DNA from: Isoetes taiwanensis
Lineage: Eukaryota > Streptophyta > Lycopodiopsida > Isoetales > Isoetaceae
Assembly: GCA_021234155.1 (NCBI GenBank)
Contig: JAJEKV010000015.1
Coordinates: forward strand, 8,677,046-8,741,045
Reading direction: 5' to 3'
Length of the DNA: 64,000 bases
Shown: positions 46,000 to 57,613 of the stretch, in pieces
Numbering within the stretch: the stretch's first letter is position 1
Layout of the letters: every line of letters starts with the position of its first letter
The notes under the pieces: generated by a model
The model's input: only the letters and a program-made list of their open reading frames with translations
The model's database searches: none
Told to the model about the DNA's origin: nothing
Position numbers and translations under genes: made by a program

Positions 46000-47640
46000 T
46001 TCATGCGAGTCGCAGTGCAAGAATAGATCTCAGATGTTGCTTGAGGATGTGTATTAGTTAGGGTGCATCTACATCAAGAGAAGTACCTTAGATCGGGGGC
46101 GTGTCTAAGATATGGATTGTGTTATAATCTTTTGATATATTTATTTGACACATGCTCATTGCTTGCATCCAAACTTCACAAATCTTTCTCTCATCAGTTG
46201 CATGCTCAAGTTTCAAAGCAAGCTATTATTCCCAACAATATGTCATGCAGCCACATCAAATCACAAGTAGGTTGGAAAATATTAAAAACAGTGGCCATCA
46301 ACTTCTCGCAACTCAGGTGAATATTGAGTATATTCATTCCGTTCCTTATATTTATGCCTTTGAAAGTTGGCCAGCATGTAGTTATTGGGCATCAAGCTCC
46401 ACATCAACAAATCCGTGTACTTATTTTATAGTTTCAATGCCATAAAGTCTCCACATCTAGTTTTTCTGTTGAGCTAAGTTTAGAAAATTATTCTTTCTGG
46501 CCAACCTGGCATTCTTCTAAACCATCCGGCCCATTTTACCACAAAGTTTGTATTGTTGGTGCATCTAGGAACCTTCTTCAGGCAACTCAGACTGCTTTGG
46601 AGATTGCTCACCGTCATATAGTATTTAACACAATTGTTTATTTTGCAAGGACGTATTTGGACCTAGCCTTGCTTATAAGAGCGTCCACGGCACCGCAGAG
46701 TTTGCATCTCTCATCTCAACTAAAGTCCGCAATGATGACCTCAATGCCATGCTCATCGGGGTCCTCCCTCTACTAATCTATAGCCCCTTCTATAGTGGTC
46801 GACACTATGAGTGCTTTGTGAATGGTCTAACATATTTGCTCATTTTGTATATATCTATCTTGATTAGAACATTGTATGTTATTTAGCTTCTCATTTCAGA
46901 CATAATTGCAAATGCATTGCAACACTAGCAAAAGTCTTTGAGATGAGAAAATCATATAAAATTGTCTGACACTTTGACACTTTCTATTTCTTTAGTGGAC
47001 AGACAGAAAAAGAAGATACATGTTCACACATGCAGCTGCCCGACACCAAACTTACTTGCATGAACAATCACTGCTACAGAAATGACAATAGCCTCCATGG
47101 CACTCTCCTCACAATTTTGACAATGAATCAACATTGACATTCTTGCAATCCTCTAATGTCGATAGCTATTATTCTCTTAAATCCATCCGTTACATGGAGC
47201 TACATCAAGTCATAGAGAGAGCAGGTTGAAATTTTAAAAAGATGACCCATCACATTCTTGCAATTCAGGTTGAGTGTACTCCAACCTGTTTGTTATATTT
47301 ATGCCTTTCAAATTTATCCAGAGTACTTATAGGCGTCAAATTCAACTTTAGCGAATCCCATATATTCAATATACAGTTTCGATGCAATATTTACACTTAA
47401 ATGTACTGCCGAGCTGAGGTAGCTCCTCCTTTTCTCACTATAACATAATGGTTGTCTCACCAATGCATACATGGCTAGAAGCTGATGTGCAATTTCTGTG
47501 CGAATAATTCCAATACAAGGGTATACAACAGACTCAGACCTGATCACAGCTAGGGATGTTCTTCAGTGAACTGAGATTGTAAGTTCTTTGTGAGCTTTGA
47601 GATTGTAAGTTCTTTGTGAGCTTACGGGCTTGGGAGGACA
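46000..47640. repeat. Intergenic DNA with diverged internal duplication
   Basis: 46,300-46,490 and 47,254-47,430 align loosely (CTTGCAAYTCAGGTKRA, TTATATTTATGCCTTT and CAGTTTCRATGC words in the same order), suggesting an old duplication. A 25-base unit GAGATTGTAAGTTCTTTGTG is repeated at 47573-47623. No gene is recognised, although 46,560-46,800 is fairly open on the plus strand. Confidence 0.45.
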
Positions 47641-47659
47641 ATAATATGGACTCAGCTAG

Positions 47660-49026
47660 TGATTACCTTCAAAGGATAAATTTTTCATTCTGCTAACGTG
47701 ATGATCGTTTATCGAAGTCCATAATGGTGGATTCCTTTACTAGGGTGCTGCTAGTTGCATCATCCCATCAGCCAAGGCTTCCCTCATTCACTTACTGGGG
47801 ACAAGACGTGGAGGTGGCTCAGACCTACAAGTACTTGGGGATCGAAGTTCTCAACTACCACCCATTGGGATCGCCATCGGGGTTAAGGTCACGGCGGGTT
47901 GGAAAGCACTATATGCCATGCGGAACAACAGCCCACAAGGTAGAGTTGTATGCCCGGGGCCACCAAATACACTTTGTTCGGCCTTGGTCGAGCCGGTCCT
48001 TTTGTATGTGGCGCGTATGTGGGATCCGGTGATATCCCTCGGCACTGGAATGACCTCGAGCAAGTCGCGTAAGGCCTTCTTGGCACGGGCCCTTGGGGTA
48101 AAGTCCGCGATTTCATACCAGATCCTACTCGTGGAGACAAGCTTTTCTACCCCTTCAATGGGTCGCATTGGAACGCCATATCGTTTACTTCGAGGAAGGT
48201 GGTCGCTATGGCCGATACACGCTTTGCCCAACCTTTGCTTTGGCGGTGGCGATGGGTCCCCAACACTGAAATCTGGCTGAAAGACAAAGCAAGCTCGGTG
48301 GTTCTCACTGGGGGTGCAGTGAGGCAAACAAATCGCCCAGTCGGGGACAAAGAAAGATCGCAAAGGCACTTAAGTTGTACCTAGATGCTACTTTCCTTCG
48401 CGCAAGCTCGCGGATACGGATGCTCGGACGCGACGTTAAATTAGGCACACTGCTCGGCATCAAGTCAATCCTGGGCTCACGAGAGGCCCATACCCGATTA
48501 CTTGTACACCCAAATGCCCATGAAGAAGCATGCTTATAGCTTCCATTCGCGACGGTGCACATCACCCCGTATTGAAACGGGGCGGTGGGCTCGGAAGCAT
48601 CGGAGCAAAGGCTTTGCGTTGTTGCCACCGGGGTGCCATTGAGGATGAATGTCATGCCCTCCGGATCTCCGCCTTCAAAGATTTGCTCATATCCGGTGAG
48701 GCGATATGTTCGATTACTAGTGCCCGGCCAGCCGTTGCATCGCTTATTGACTCACGACATCGATGGTCTCATTGGGGTCATACCTCGGGGAGGTTATGGA
48801 CGACGAAATTCGGTTTGTGTCCTAATGGACGACATTGAACCCACCTATACAATTAGAAATAATGCCCGGATACTTATTCGCTAAAATTTTTCCCTCGAAA
48901 ACCCTTCGTGGGGGAATTTTAATCTCACAAGAATAAACTTGTCGGGCTCTCTTTTGGTTTGGGTCCTATAGGCCAATTGGTCTCCGTGGACGCTAAAAAC
49001 CTGTTCTTATTCTTATTCTTTCTTCT
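47660..49026 (+). mobile_element. LINE retrotransposon 3' part, copy 2
   Basis: The plus-strand C-terminal part of a LINE ORF2 runs in broken frames: FTYWGQDVEVAQTYKYLGIE, GKALYAM-like sequence and LVEPVLLYVARMWDPVI, then KAFLARALGVKSAISYQILL and, near 48,610-48,690, AIEDECHALRISAFKDLLI, the Cys/His segment found after LINE reverse transcriptases. The 3'-UTR follows, with TCCCTCGAAAACCC (48,891 on), TTGGTCTCCGTGGACG and a (TTCTTA)n tail at about 49,003-49,025. The core RT motifs lie outside it, so it is 5'-truncated. It is more GC-rich than its flanks. Confidence 0.8.
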
Positions 49027-49479
49027 ATGGGATGGTGTATTAGAAAAATGAATGATAAATACTTCCGTTGCAATCTAAAAATTACATTGTCTTTCCTAAT
49101 CTCTTTAACTTTAGGAAACGTTCAAGATGGTTTCCAACCTTTATATTGTCCATATAGGAAAGCTTTTATGCTTCTCCAATTGCTCTAACTTGCAGAATTT
49201 CTGCAAATTACCCATAAAAAGTCATATTTGCATAGTTTTCTTTGAATCTGATGCTTAACATATTGTTTAAAAATATGGTGCTTTCATCATGCACAACGTA
49301 GATGCAAAAGTTCAAAATGTAATCATGTCAAAGTCCTAAATCTGGCATTACATAGACGAAAAGGTAAGGAATGCACTGTAAGCGTCTAGCACCCTAAACA
49401 TCTAGCATCATAAATGTCTAACAACATATTGCGAATCTAATGATCATCAACAAACAAATTAAGCAAATGCCTCTACAAT

Positions 49480-49925
49480 TTGTCACCTCCACATAACAAG
49501 TATATGCTAGAAAAAAAAAATACAATGCTATGCACCTTCCATCAAAACGTACCCACATGCAATTGGATTTTACCCTTTACTCTTCTGAGTTGCCCTGCTT
49601 TTGAGATAGTCCGGAATCATTTTTTGACCTTAGCATTCCATTCCACGCTTCCACAACTTCTCAGAGCACCATCTGTGCATGACTTGGCAGTATACATACT
49701 TGAGGTTCTAGATAAACGTCTGCAATTACTGAGCCCTCAGTAGTCATTATCTCCGCTTGTCTAGTATCATCATTACTGCAAAGGTTTTTCCCTTGAAAAC
49801 CTTTCGGCGGGGGTTTTAATCCTAGTAGTAATCGATTGTACTAGCCCATTGTATGGGCCCCATGACCTATTGGTCTCCGAGTGGGCCCGTTAAAAACTAT
49901 TCTATTCTATTCTATTCTTATATTG
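49480..49925 (+). mobile_element. LINE 3' end, copy 3
   Basis: The frame ending at 49743 contains LLSCPAFEIVRNHFLTLAFH, again the terminal Cys-rich LINE segment. It is followed by the hairpin GGTTTTTCCCTTGAAAACC (49783-49801), TCGGCGGGGGTTTTAATCC, CCTATTGGTCTCCGAGTGGG and a (TATTC)n tail at 49,889-49,920. It is strongly 5'-truncated. Confidence 0.75.
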
Positions 49926-50025
49926 GATATTTGTTGTAGTGTTCATTAGCACAAGTTGAAAAGATTTAAAAGATATAATGCAAAAAAAGCCGTATTCTAT
50001 AGGACCTTACGAGCAAAGTAATAAC

Positions 50026-50056
50026 ATTCCTAGGATGGTCCCGATCTACATAAGTG
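50026..50056 (-). repeat. DIRS/PAT split direct repeat B2 (3' end)
   Basis: ATTCCTAGGATGGTCCCGAT then CTACATAAGTGG matches B1. It is the 3' terminus of the minus-strand element. Between B2 and A2 lie about 780 bases of unique, fairly GC-rich sequence. Confidence 0.75.
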
Positions 50057-50840
50057 GTATTCTCATTGAGCTTTGTGAACCGTTGAATACAAATTGATTC
50101 CCCTATTAGGTAGAGCTTTGAAGAGCGTGAAATATAAATGCTCAAACTAGACAATCATCGAGAGCGAAGAGACTACTAAAACACAAGATGAACAAAGATC
50201 TTTCATCCCCGAAACCGGTTTATACAAAGAAGAAAAAATCGGTGTGCTTCTCCCCTCGGGATGCAAGCCCCGCCCCTTGCTAATCTCATGCACCTCGATC
50301 ACCAAGAGACCTCGGAAGCAACCGCGCAAAGGCAACGATGAAGAAAAACCACGTCAAAGGGTTAGAGTTCTCGCGAATAATGTATCAAATATCCAATCAA
50401 GTCTAGAGGCCAAGGGCCACGCTGAACAAAGGAACAAAATGACCAATCGAGAATCGTCCGCGGAATGACCATCGCGGAGAAAATATTCGATTAGTGTCAC
50501 CTGAGGCTTCCCACATACGCCGCGGTGAGAGATAAAAATTGGAGGATGCCTCGAGGCCGCGAGCCTGGCCCGGAACACTTCCAACCATAAGAACATATAA
50601 ACTTGCCAAGAACATCGGACAACGAAAAACATGGAGGATGCGGGCAATAAAGCAACTCGAGAGGTAGAGAAAGAAGACGAAATAGTAGATGGCCACTTGA
50701 CCAAAGGAAAGGAGGAATGTCAACATAGAACAAACATGAACAAGTTCATGCCAACAAATCCAAGAAACTCCGTAGAACTAGAGCCAGCGAACCCTATATC
50801 ATCAGGAAAAACCTGCGAAAAGAGGGGAGGGAGGGCGGGA

Positions 50841-51028
50841 AGGTAGGTAGAAGGCGCTAAAGACAACAAAGAAGCTCAAGAGAATGCCGATAGCCAACCA
50901 AGGGAAAACCGGTCTATAAATGGGAGGGCGTGATCTTGCCTCCCCATCCAAGGAATAGCCGGTTCTATTGCTATCCTTAATAGAACCATAGCATTCCTAG
51001 GATGGGTTTTTGATCTACACATAAGTGG
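50841..51028 (-). repeat. DIRS/PAT B1-A2 junction repeat
   Basis: A2 (50841-50993) matches A1, and B1 (50993-51028, ATTCCTAGGATGGG...GATCTACACATAAGTGG) matches B2. They abut, reproducing the joined ends of a circular intermediate. A2 also contains the inverted repeat GGTTCTATT/AATAGAACC (50961-50986), which A1 lacks. Confidence 0.8.
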
Positions 51029-51099
51029 CCGATAGAAGAAGGAACCTACCTCAAAAGGCCGAGATGGCGGGGGATCTGATGAGGCGCTCACGAATGTCG

Positions 51100-52440
51100 G
51101 ATTAGAATGTAAGCGCGTGGGAAGCAATGAGCGCTTGCCCGTGAAGCGGACAATGTCCCGAAGGGCGGATGGCGGCAAGCGTAGTAGCACCGCCCCCTCA
51201 CGGCACATAGGTGCCAAAATCACGAGGTTCAAACCCGAGTAAGGCCAGCGGACTCAGAAAAGCCACCCGCGAGCAGGCGTGACATATGATAAAAGGTCGT
51301 GGAGGGACAAGGATGGCGAAAAGAGACCTCCCTCGGTGGGTCCCGGTCTGGCAAACAAGCGGACAACAAACTGCCGGTAACATGGCGAAGGGGAAAAGTC
51401 ACGAATATAAGGGACCTCGGCGGTGGCCGTTACTCGCTGCCATAGACTGCGGATGTACAGGCTGGACATAGTCGAAGAGACGAATTAAAGCCCAATTCAA
51501 GTCGCGATTACCTCGAGAAGTCGGAGAAAACCAGCAAAGCGGTCATAGTGACGGACAAGCTTCATGAGGCTGCGCCAATCGGCTTGTGTGAGGCGAGTAG
51601 GGGAGATGATTTGGAGCGGCATTGAGGTATGATTACTTGCGGAAGAGGGGGCTGAATAAAGGCAAAAGCGAGGATTGATCAAAATATGAAAAAAGGGCAA
51701 TAGTGAGAAGCGACCCCTATAGAAGTAGGACTTCGATGGGTAGATATTAGAGGGAGAAAAATCACGACAACATGCAAAGGGGAGGCGGTAAAGATGTAAA
51801 GGCTGGCGAGCCCCGCCAAGCGAAATTGAAGCTAGGCAGAGGAGAATAAGCGAGCAAAGTTGAGGGTGCGAGGCCCGGAGAGAGCAGAAACCCTGGCCCG
51901 GCGAAGAAGAAGAACCTTATATGAGGGGCCGTCATAAAAAGGTAAAATATACGGGGAAACAAAGGGAATAAGCAAGTTATTAACATCAACCAACCAAAGA
52001 AAAATAACATGGACTACTCCAAGCTATACCCCCAAAAGCCCAACAACTTCGGAAGCCGGTCCCGGCGGCTATCAAACAAATGAGAAACAACCTTATGAAA
52101 ATGAACAAACTTTCCAAAAAAACATTGAGATTAAAAGCCGGATGTGAGAAGAGACAATATTAAGTATTAAGAAAATCCAGCGCAAGGCAAATAGTCTTTG
52201 CATGGCCAGCCGGACACACTGCGATGAAGGAAGAAGGTGAAGGTAGTAAGGCTGGGAGGAGATTCGTGAAAAAAGCTGCGTCTCGAACAAAGATTGCCAA
52301 GTGGAGGTCAACGGCAAGCGGTGGCCACCAAGGCGGAGGGCCAAGAAAAAACAAAGTAGTGTGAGGCAAATCGGCGCATGATGCAAAACCTCGGGAACCA
52401 AGGAAGTGGAGGAAGCGGTAGTTGTTAAGCGGATGCGATC
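51100..52440 (-). pseudogene. Tyrosine recombinase region of the DIRS/PAT element
   Basis: The C-terminal box is readable at about 51,130-51,200. One frame gives GGGATTLAAIRPSGH, matching the 'H..RRGGAT..A..G' recombinase box. The neighbouring frames give the downstream helix. The N-terminal half (about 51,750-52,440) is Leu/Ser-rich and heavily shifted. Catalytic Arg and Tyr residues cannot be assigned with confidence. Confidence 0.5.
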
Positions 52441-52599
52441 ATAAAGAAAAGCGTTAAAGCGCGATCAATGAGGATAACAATCTTTTGGTGTTGAAGGCGG
52501 CGAGGAGGGCATTAGAAGGGCCTAGCAAAGCGATCAACATGATGTAAAAACCATCCCATCTAAGAGGCAAAAGACTGAGGGGAAAGAAATTCATCAAAG

Positions 52600-53010
52600 G
52601 CCGAATTTTGGAAAGATAGTCACCCACTCATTCTCTAAAGCGTGGAACCCAAACCCCGGCTCCAAGCTGATATGATCTTGATAGCGAGAAAATTAGTACT
52701 TCAATGACAAAAATGAAGCCGCGGGGGATCGAGAACCGCCATTCTGTAATAAAAAAACACATTCGATTGTCCCCGCGAGGCTATCACCGGAGAGTCCGGA
52801 CAACAACGCAAAAACACTTCTAAGCTGCAAGATCTGAAAAAGAGCAAAGAGTTCACGCCAAGTAGAAGATTGGGGCGGGCATCTGGCAGAAATCTCGCAG
52901 AAAAAAGAGAGAAGGGTCCGGACGTGAAAGCCAACCACCCCATCCCTCATCAGCATCAAAACCCAAGGTAGAACCGACCCGCAGTGACGGCCACAATGGG
53001 GGCTCATCAA
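52600..53010 (-). pseudogene. RNase H of the DIRS/PAT element
   Basis: GFDADEGWGGWLSR carries the first catalytic Asp context. WRELFALFQILQLRS supplies the Glu motif, and QNGGSRSP the 'N.QGG.RS' loop, followed by a degraded H/D region near 52,600 (ENEW). The order and motifs match the RNase H that follows DIRS reverse transcriptases. Frames alternate. Confidence 0.7.
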
Positions 53011-53399
53011 CCGACAAATAAGGGTTCACAAAATTTGGGCCTCACTCGTTGGTAAGGGAGATAGAAGAAGGGACTATCCCAAAGGTCGGCTGGCGTAGAT
53101 CAAAATGGAGGCCACAAGACAAGGCAAAGACAAAAGGCGACCAGGACCAAGCGAGGATTGGATAAAGCCAAGAAAACGGGCAATCCCGGGAGACAACTTG
53201 GGAAGACAACAAACTAGAACCACGAGACAAGACCCATTCCTTCTTGGCCCGGATATCTTAAAGAAGTCATCCGCAATTATGAAACCTAAAGAAATTGTGC
53301 AATGTGAAGGCGAAACCGACAAATTTCTTCAAGCTAAGAGAAACCGGATTGCAAATCGAAATATTGTGGCGGATCTGTAGAACTTGGGACATGTTTGGC

Positions 53400-53850
53400 A
53401 TAAGAATAAAATATCATCGACATAGGGTAAAAACAGCGGGCCCCCACCTGCCAAACCCAACCAATCGACTAATTTGGTAAAGACAAAAGGGGCTGGAGCT
53501 AGACCAAAGGGAGGACATTAAAGACATAAAGGCCGGCCATCAAGCTCAAAACCCAAGAAAGTGCGATGAGAAGGCCCAGTTGTGATATGATGATAACGGA
53601 TTCCCCGGTCGACAACAAAGAGAAAGTCGTTGGGTGAACCACGGATGTGACAATTGAGGGACTCATACCAAAAGGGGATGGTCAAGAAAGAGTTTAGATA
53701 AAGCGCACAGATCCAAGATGAGGCGAATTTGTTTAAGCCTTTAGGGGCTGACCCCAAGGAGGAAACGAGAAGAAGAATTGGGAGGTGGATGGGGATCACG
53801 GCACCCATCGCGCAGAGAGATCGGCCCACAGCCCAGGCGAGCAAAGTCAA
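53400..53850 (-). pseudogene. Reverse transcriptase of the DIRS/PAT element
   Basis: In adjoining frames the minus strand reads DFLFVVDRGIRYHHITTGPS then HRTFLGFELDGRP, followed by PFGLAPAPFVFTKLVDW (from 53511) and the catalytic box YVDDILFLC (YVDD at 53413-53424). The 'TFLGFE.DGR...LPFGL..AP..FTK' spacing is characteristic of DIRS-order RTs. At least one frameshift lies between the two halves, near 53,515. Confidence 0.85.
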
Positions 53851-54499
53851 CGATGGGCGGATAAAAAGAGCGAGTGGTTTGGGCGAGAGAAAGCATCGGT
53901 GGACGCGTGGATGACCAAAGGAAGGCGATAACCAAATTGTATCAATTCAAAACACATTTGTGAGGGAGCAAATGGATTACGAAGGAAAGGAAAGGTGCAT
54001 GGAAGCGATTCAAGACTATAGTAGCCGAAGCCAAGTCATCGGTAGGGAGAAATTCGATACAAGATGAGGGATGACCGAGGTAAATGGAGCACATTCTGAA
54101 AAGAGGGCACAAACCTGTAAAGTAACCAACCAAATAACCAAGGAACTCGTCAAACCAAGAAGGCAGCGGGACCACCGCAACTTTATACATTTTGCCTGTG
54201 AGTTAACCAAACCAAGCTCATACCTCAAAAGCTTCGCCATACGAATAAACCCACATGCAACGGTAAACCAAAGGAGAAAGTTGAGCGAAGACTAGAAAAA
54301 CCTTTAGGGCTAAAAGCACAAACACATGCATACACAACCTCACCCAACCCGCTGATATTACGCACACCAGGTAGGAAAATAAAACATCTAACACTACCCG
54401 ACCCCTCAATTGGATGCCATCCTAACATGCTAGAACAAAAATTGAAAACCAAACAACAAAAGCGTGAGTAATAAAAAGAACCAACGAGCCATAGCACCA

Positions 54500-55623
54500 A
54501 AAATCATCTTAATAAAAAGCATATGTAATAGTATTGCTTTAACGAACATCCGAGGTCAAATCGAGGGAGGCATAAATCATGGGCGGGACCCGGAAAAATG
54601 GGCCGGTCTTGACCAAAGGACGGTGGAATCAAAGGTGGCCGAGGGCGTTAGAGATCCGGCATTAACACGGAGCATGGCGGGTTTCAATTCGATGGCCGCT
54701 TCGACCACAAAAAAGTGCGTAAAGGACGAGAACCAGATCGATGAAGAGAACCGGATGGAGGCGCAGCCAGAGAAGGAAGAGCCGCTGAGGGAGCGGAGGG
54801 TCTCGAAGCGGGGGCCCGACAGCGATGCATTTGCCGAGCTAACTTCAATTTCCCCTCGGAATCATCTACAGATAAAGCGGCCCGCATGGTCATCAAAATC
54901 TAAAAAGCGACATCATAGCCTTCAGCGACGCCAATAATCAAGAACTTCATTCTTCGTAGAGTGGCGGCCTTACCTTCCTCAATAATCGAAGAATCGCCTC
55001 GGGCCCGAGGAGACAAAGCAGATCAAACGAGCATGAAGCTCCCCGAAATCTCGACTTCGTGGCACAAAGGAACTCATACCGGTGGCGTGGCGACATCTCT
55101 TAAAGTTGGGAACGTAATCGACGCCTCGTTCGGAACCTCTGGCGAGGCACCTCAACTGCTCATGCACGTAAGCATCGAAGTAAGTGAGGGACCGAAGGTT
55201 CGTGACTGCGGCTATCCGTGAACCGAGGGTCTCAGAAGCGGTGAGGCACCATGTCCAATGATGGAGAAGGAATAAAGCCCGCCGTTGGAAGGGAATGGCT
55301 CGGCCAATAGGGAAGAACCCGGGCCAGCCGTGAGAAAACCGGGGAGGAACCTGAGCAAAAGAAACGTAAGAGACAACCCGGAGATGGGCCTACCGAAAGC
55401 GAGTGGGAAGGCATGCTTATTGCATCGTGAGGGGATAAGTCGGGCGGGGCGGGTTCAATAAACAAGAAATGACCGCATAGTGGGCCCATCCGGATGTAGA
55501 GACCCCAAAGTGATTGCTTTCGTCGGACGAGGTGGGGGTAGGCAGGCGATCTTGACCGCCAACCCTCTTCGTCCGGGCTCGTAAGGAAGCCTGAGATGTG
55601 CTGGGAGAGCCCAGATCTGCCAT
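54500..55623 (-). pseudogene. Gag-like ORF of the DIRS/PAT element
   Basis: A minus frame begins MADLGSPSTSQASLRARTKR at 55623 and continues in shifting frames to about 54,500. It is proline/serine-rich at the start and basic later. Position (before the reverse transcriptase) and composition suggest the structural ORF. No zinc knuckle was identified. The 55,624-57,469 stretch upstream has long minus frames (for example 56192-56821) without a recognised domain. Confidence 0.4.
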
Positions 55624-57469
55624 AATGTGAGATGTCTAGAAACAACAAGTTGCAAGCATTAGAATGTAACCAACAAATAAACTACCAGAACATAAGGAGG
55701 GAGACGCAAAAAGCAGAAAGGGCATGATGCACATGAGTTAACGGGATTAACTAAGCAAAAGGAAGAAATGGAAAAATAATAAAAAAGGAACTGACAAGGA
55801 AAACACCAAAAAACATGAAGAAATAATCCAAGATAATGTTTGCATGTACATATGCACCATACATTCAAAAACCCCAAAATCTAAAAATAGTAGGTAAGCA
55901 AGAGGGATTAAAAGCACGCAAACCATAATGCGCAACTGGACAATATGCGCAAACATGCTAAATAGATCAAATTGCGTACCAAGATATAGGATTAATGGGA
56001 CAAAGAGTAAGAACCTTACAAACAAACATAATCCTAACGACAATCTAAAGGGACCAATCCAAAAGGAAAAAATGCCAAAAAAGATGTTATGAAAACAATG
56101 AGGGCAAGAGATGAATTTCAATCAAAGAGATAAGCGAAGAAAATGCTATAATGAGATTACCTACGAAACACAGAAGGGAAGGGGGACTAAGTCAACGCAA
56201 CCCCAAAACTCTATAACGAACAACTTGAAGGTGGTTTTGGGGAACTTGAAAATAACCTCTATAAAACGACTTTGTGCAAGTATATATGGCAGAAACAAAT
56301 AAATATACCCATGGGGATGCAAGATCAATTTTATGCACGACGAAGCAACAAAAAACAAAAACACCTACAACTAACAGCGAAAACCATACAGCCATAAGAT
56401 GAGGCCAAGACGTAGAGCTAGCAACAACTATATGAGCAACACGATCGGATACCCCAACGCGGAACACAAAAAACCCAAGAAAACAAACATGAGGGAGTAA
56501 GGAAAAAACAACCGAAAATGAGGAAAGCACAAAAGAATGCAAGGGAATGAAAAACAACGTGCAACTCCCCAAAGGTGTACAAAAATCCCAGGGAAACCCG
56601 AACTGGGTATCCCCAGAAAAATGGGGAACCGAACCCGATATCCCTCTCTTGAAAGAGGAGGCGGGAGAGCGATGGCGATGGTAGGCCCGGAGCTGGCCGG
56701 GTGGCGACCATAAACTTCCGGAACCAACAAGAAAGGGGACCAAGACATGGTAAGGCACAGGGAAAATGGGCAGAGCTGATAAAATCAGAACCATATCCGC
56801 CAAAAAGATCACACGAACCAAAAATCCAGAACAAAAATCCGCATTTATAGGATCGGTAAGCCGAGGGAGAAGGAAAGACTAAAGGAGAAAGGGAAAAAAC
56901 TGCCGAGGCAAGCAATCAACTTCCCAAGCAAACCCGGCTCTGAGCCGATTGTTGCTGGATAGACGAGGTATATCCGGCCACGCCATCTTAGATCAATCCC
57001 CGGGACGGCAAACTGGCGATTTAATCCGCCGCGTGGAGCGAACAAGATTCAACCGCCTTAAGATCCAAACCGATGGCAGCAGGCAGAGAAAACAGCGGGG
57101 GCGGATCAAAAGCAAACGAGCTCGCAAATGAACATACAAAAAACAAAGAGAAAGCAACAGGACGGAACCAAAGCATAAACAGCTCCAAATGAACAGACAA
57201 AAAACAAAGGGAGAAAACTAACCAATACCGCTGTCGAAACCACTGAGTTGAAGCATCCATCGAGCCGAGCATGGCACATGGATCCAAGAAAATAGAAGAG
57301 ATTAACCCAACACAAACCAAGCACCGCACCTTGTTAGGTCGCGAGAATCGGAGATGTGGGACGCAGATGAGAAACGAGGCCACCAATCGGTTCGCCTTGG
57401 CGTGGATCTCCCCGATGGTGTCGGTTAAGCCCTAGCGTGGATGGCCTTTGGTTTGCGTGCGCTAGCGAA

Positions 57470-57613
57470 AGGTAGGTAGAAGGCTAAAGACAACAAAGCA
57501 AAGCTCAAGAGAATGCCGATAGCCAACCAAGGGGAAAACCGGTCTATAAATAGGAGGGCGTGATACTGGGGCGTCCCCATCCAAGGAATGACGGCGCAAT
57601 AGAACCGTAGCAT
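57470..57613 (-). repeat. DIRS/PAT split direct repeat A1 (5' end)
   Basis: AGGTAGGTAGAAGG..., ATGCCGATAGCCAACCAAGG and ACCGGTCTATAAATAGGAGG, ending in AGAACCGTAGCATT, recur at 50841-50993 with small indels. The minus-strand element begins at the right end. Confidence 0.85.

Larger units (their letters stand above)
50026..57613 (-). mobile_element. DIRS/PAT-like tyrosine-recombinase retrotransposon
   Basis: This minus-strand element of about 7.6 kb has the layout A1 (57470-57613), coding region, B1 (50993-51028), A2 (50841-50993), unique sequence and B2 (50026-50056). That is the split-direct-repeat order of PAT/Ngaro-type elements, which integrate as DNA circles through a tyrosine recombinase instead of a DDE integrase. 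The coding region encodes, 5' to 3', a gag-like frame, reverse transcriptase, RNase H and recombinase remains. Frameshifts every few hundred bases make it non-autonomous now. It is GC-richer than its surroundings. I saw no target-site duplication, as expected for this order. Such elements are well known in green algae and animals and reported sparsely in land plants. Confidence 0.8.

Noticed and set aside
47851-48369. 172-codon minus open frame
   Set aside because: It is the antisense of LINE coding sequence on the plus strand, which carries the recognisable RT C-terminal motifs.
56192-56821. 209-codon minus frame in the DIRS element as an extra enzyme
   Set aside because: It is low-complexity Ser/Phe/Leu-rich with no motif, and two other minus frames overlap it. 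Its coding status is undecided, so no product is named.
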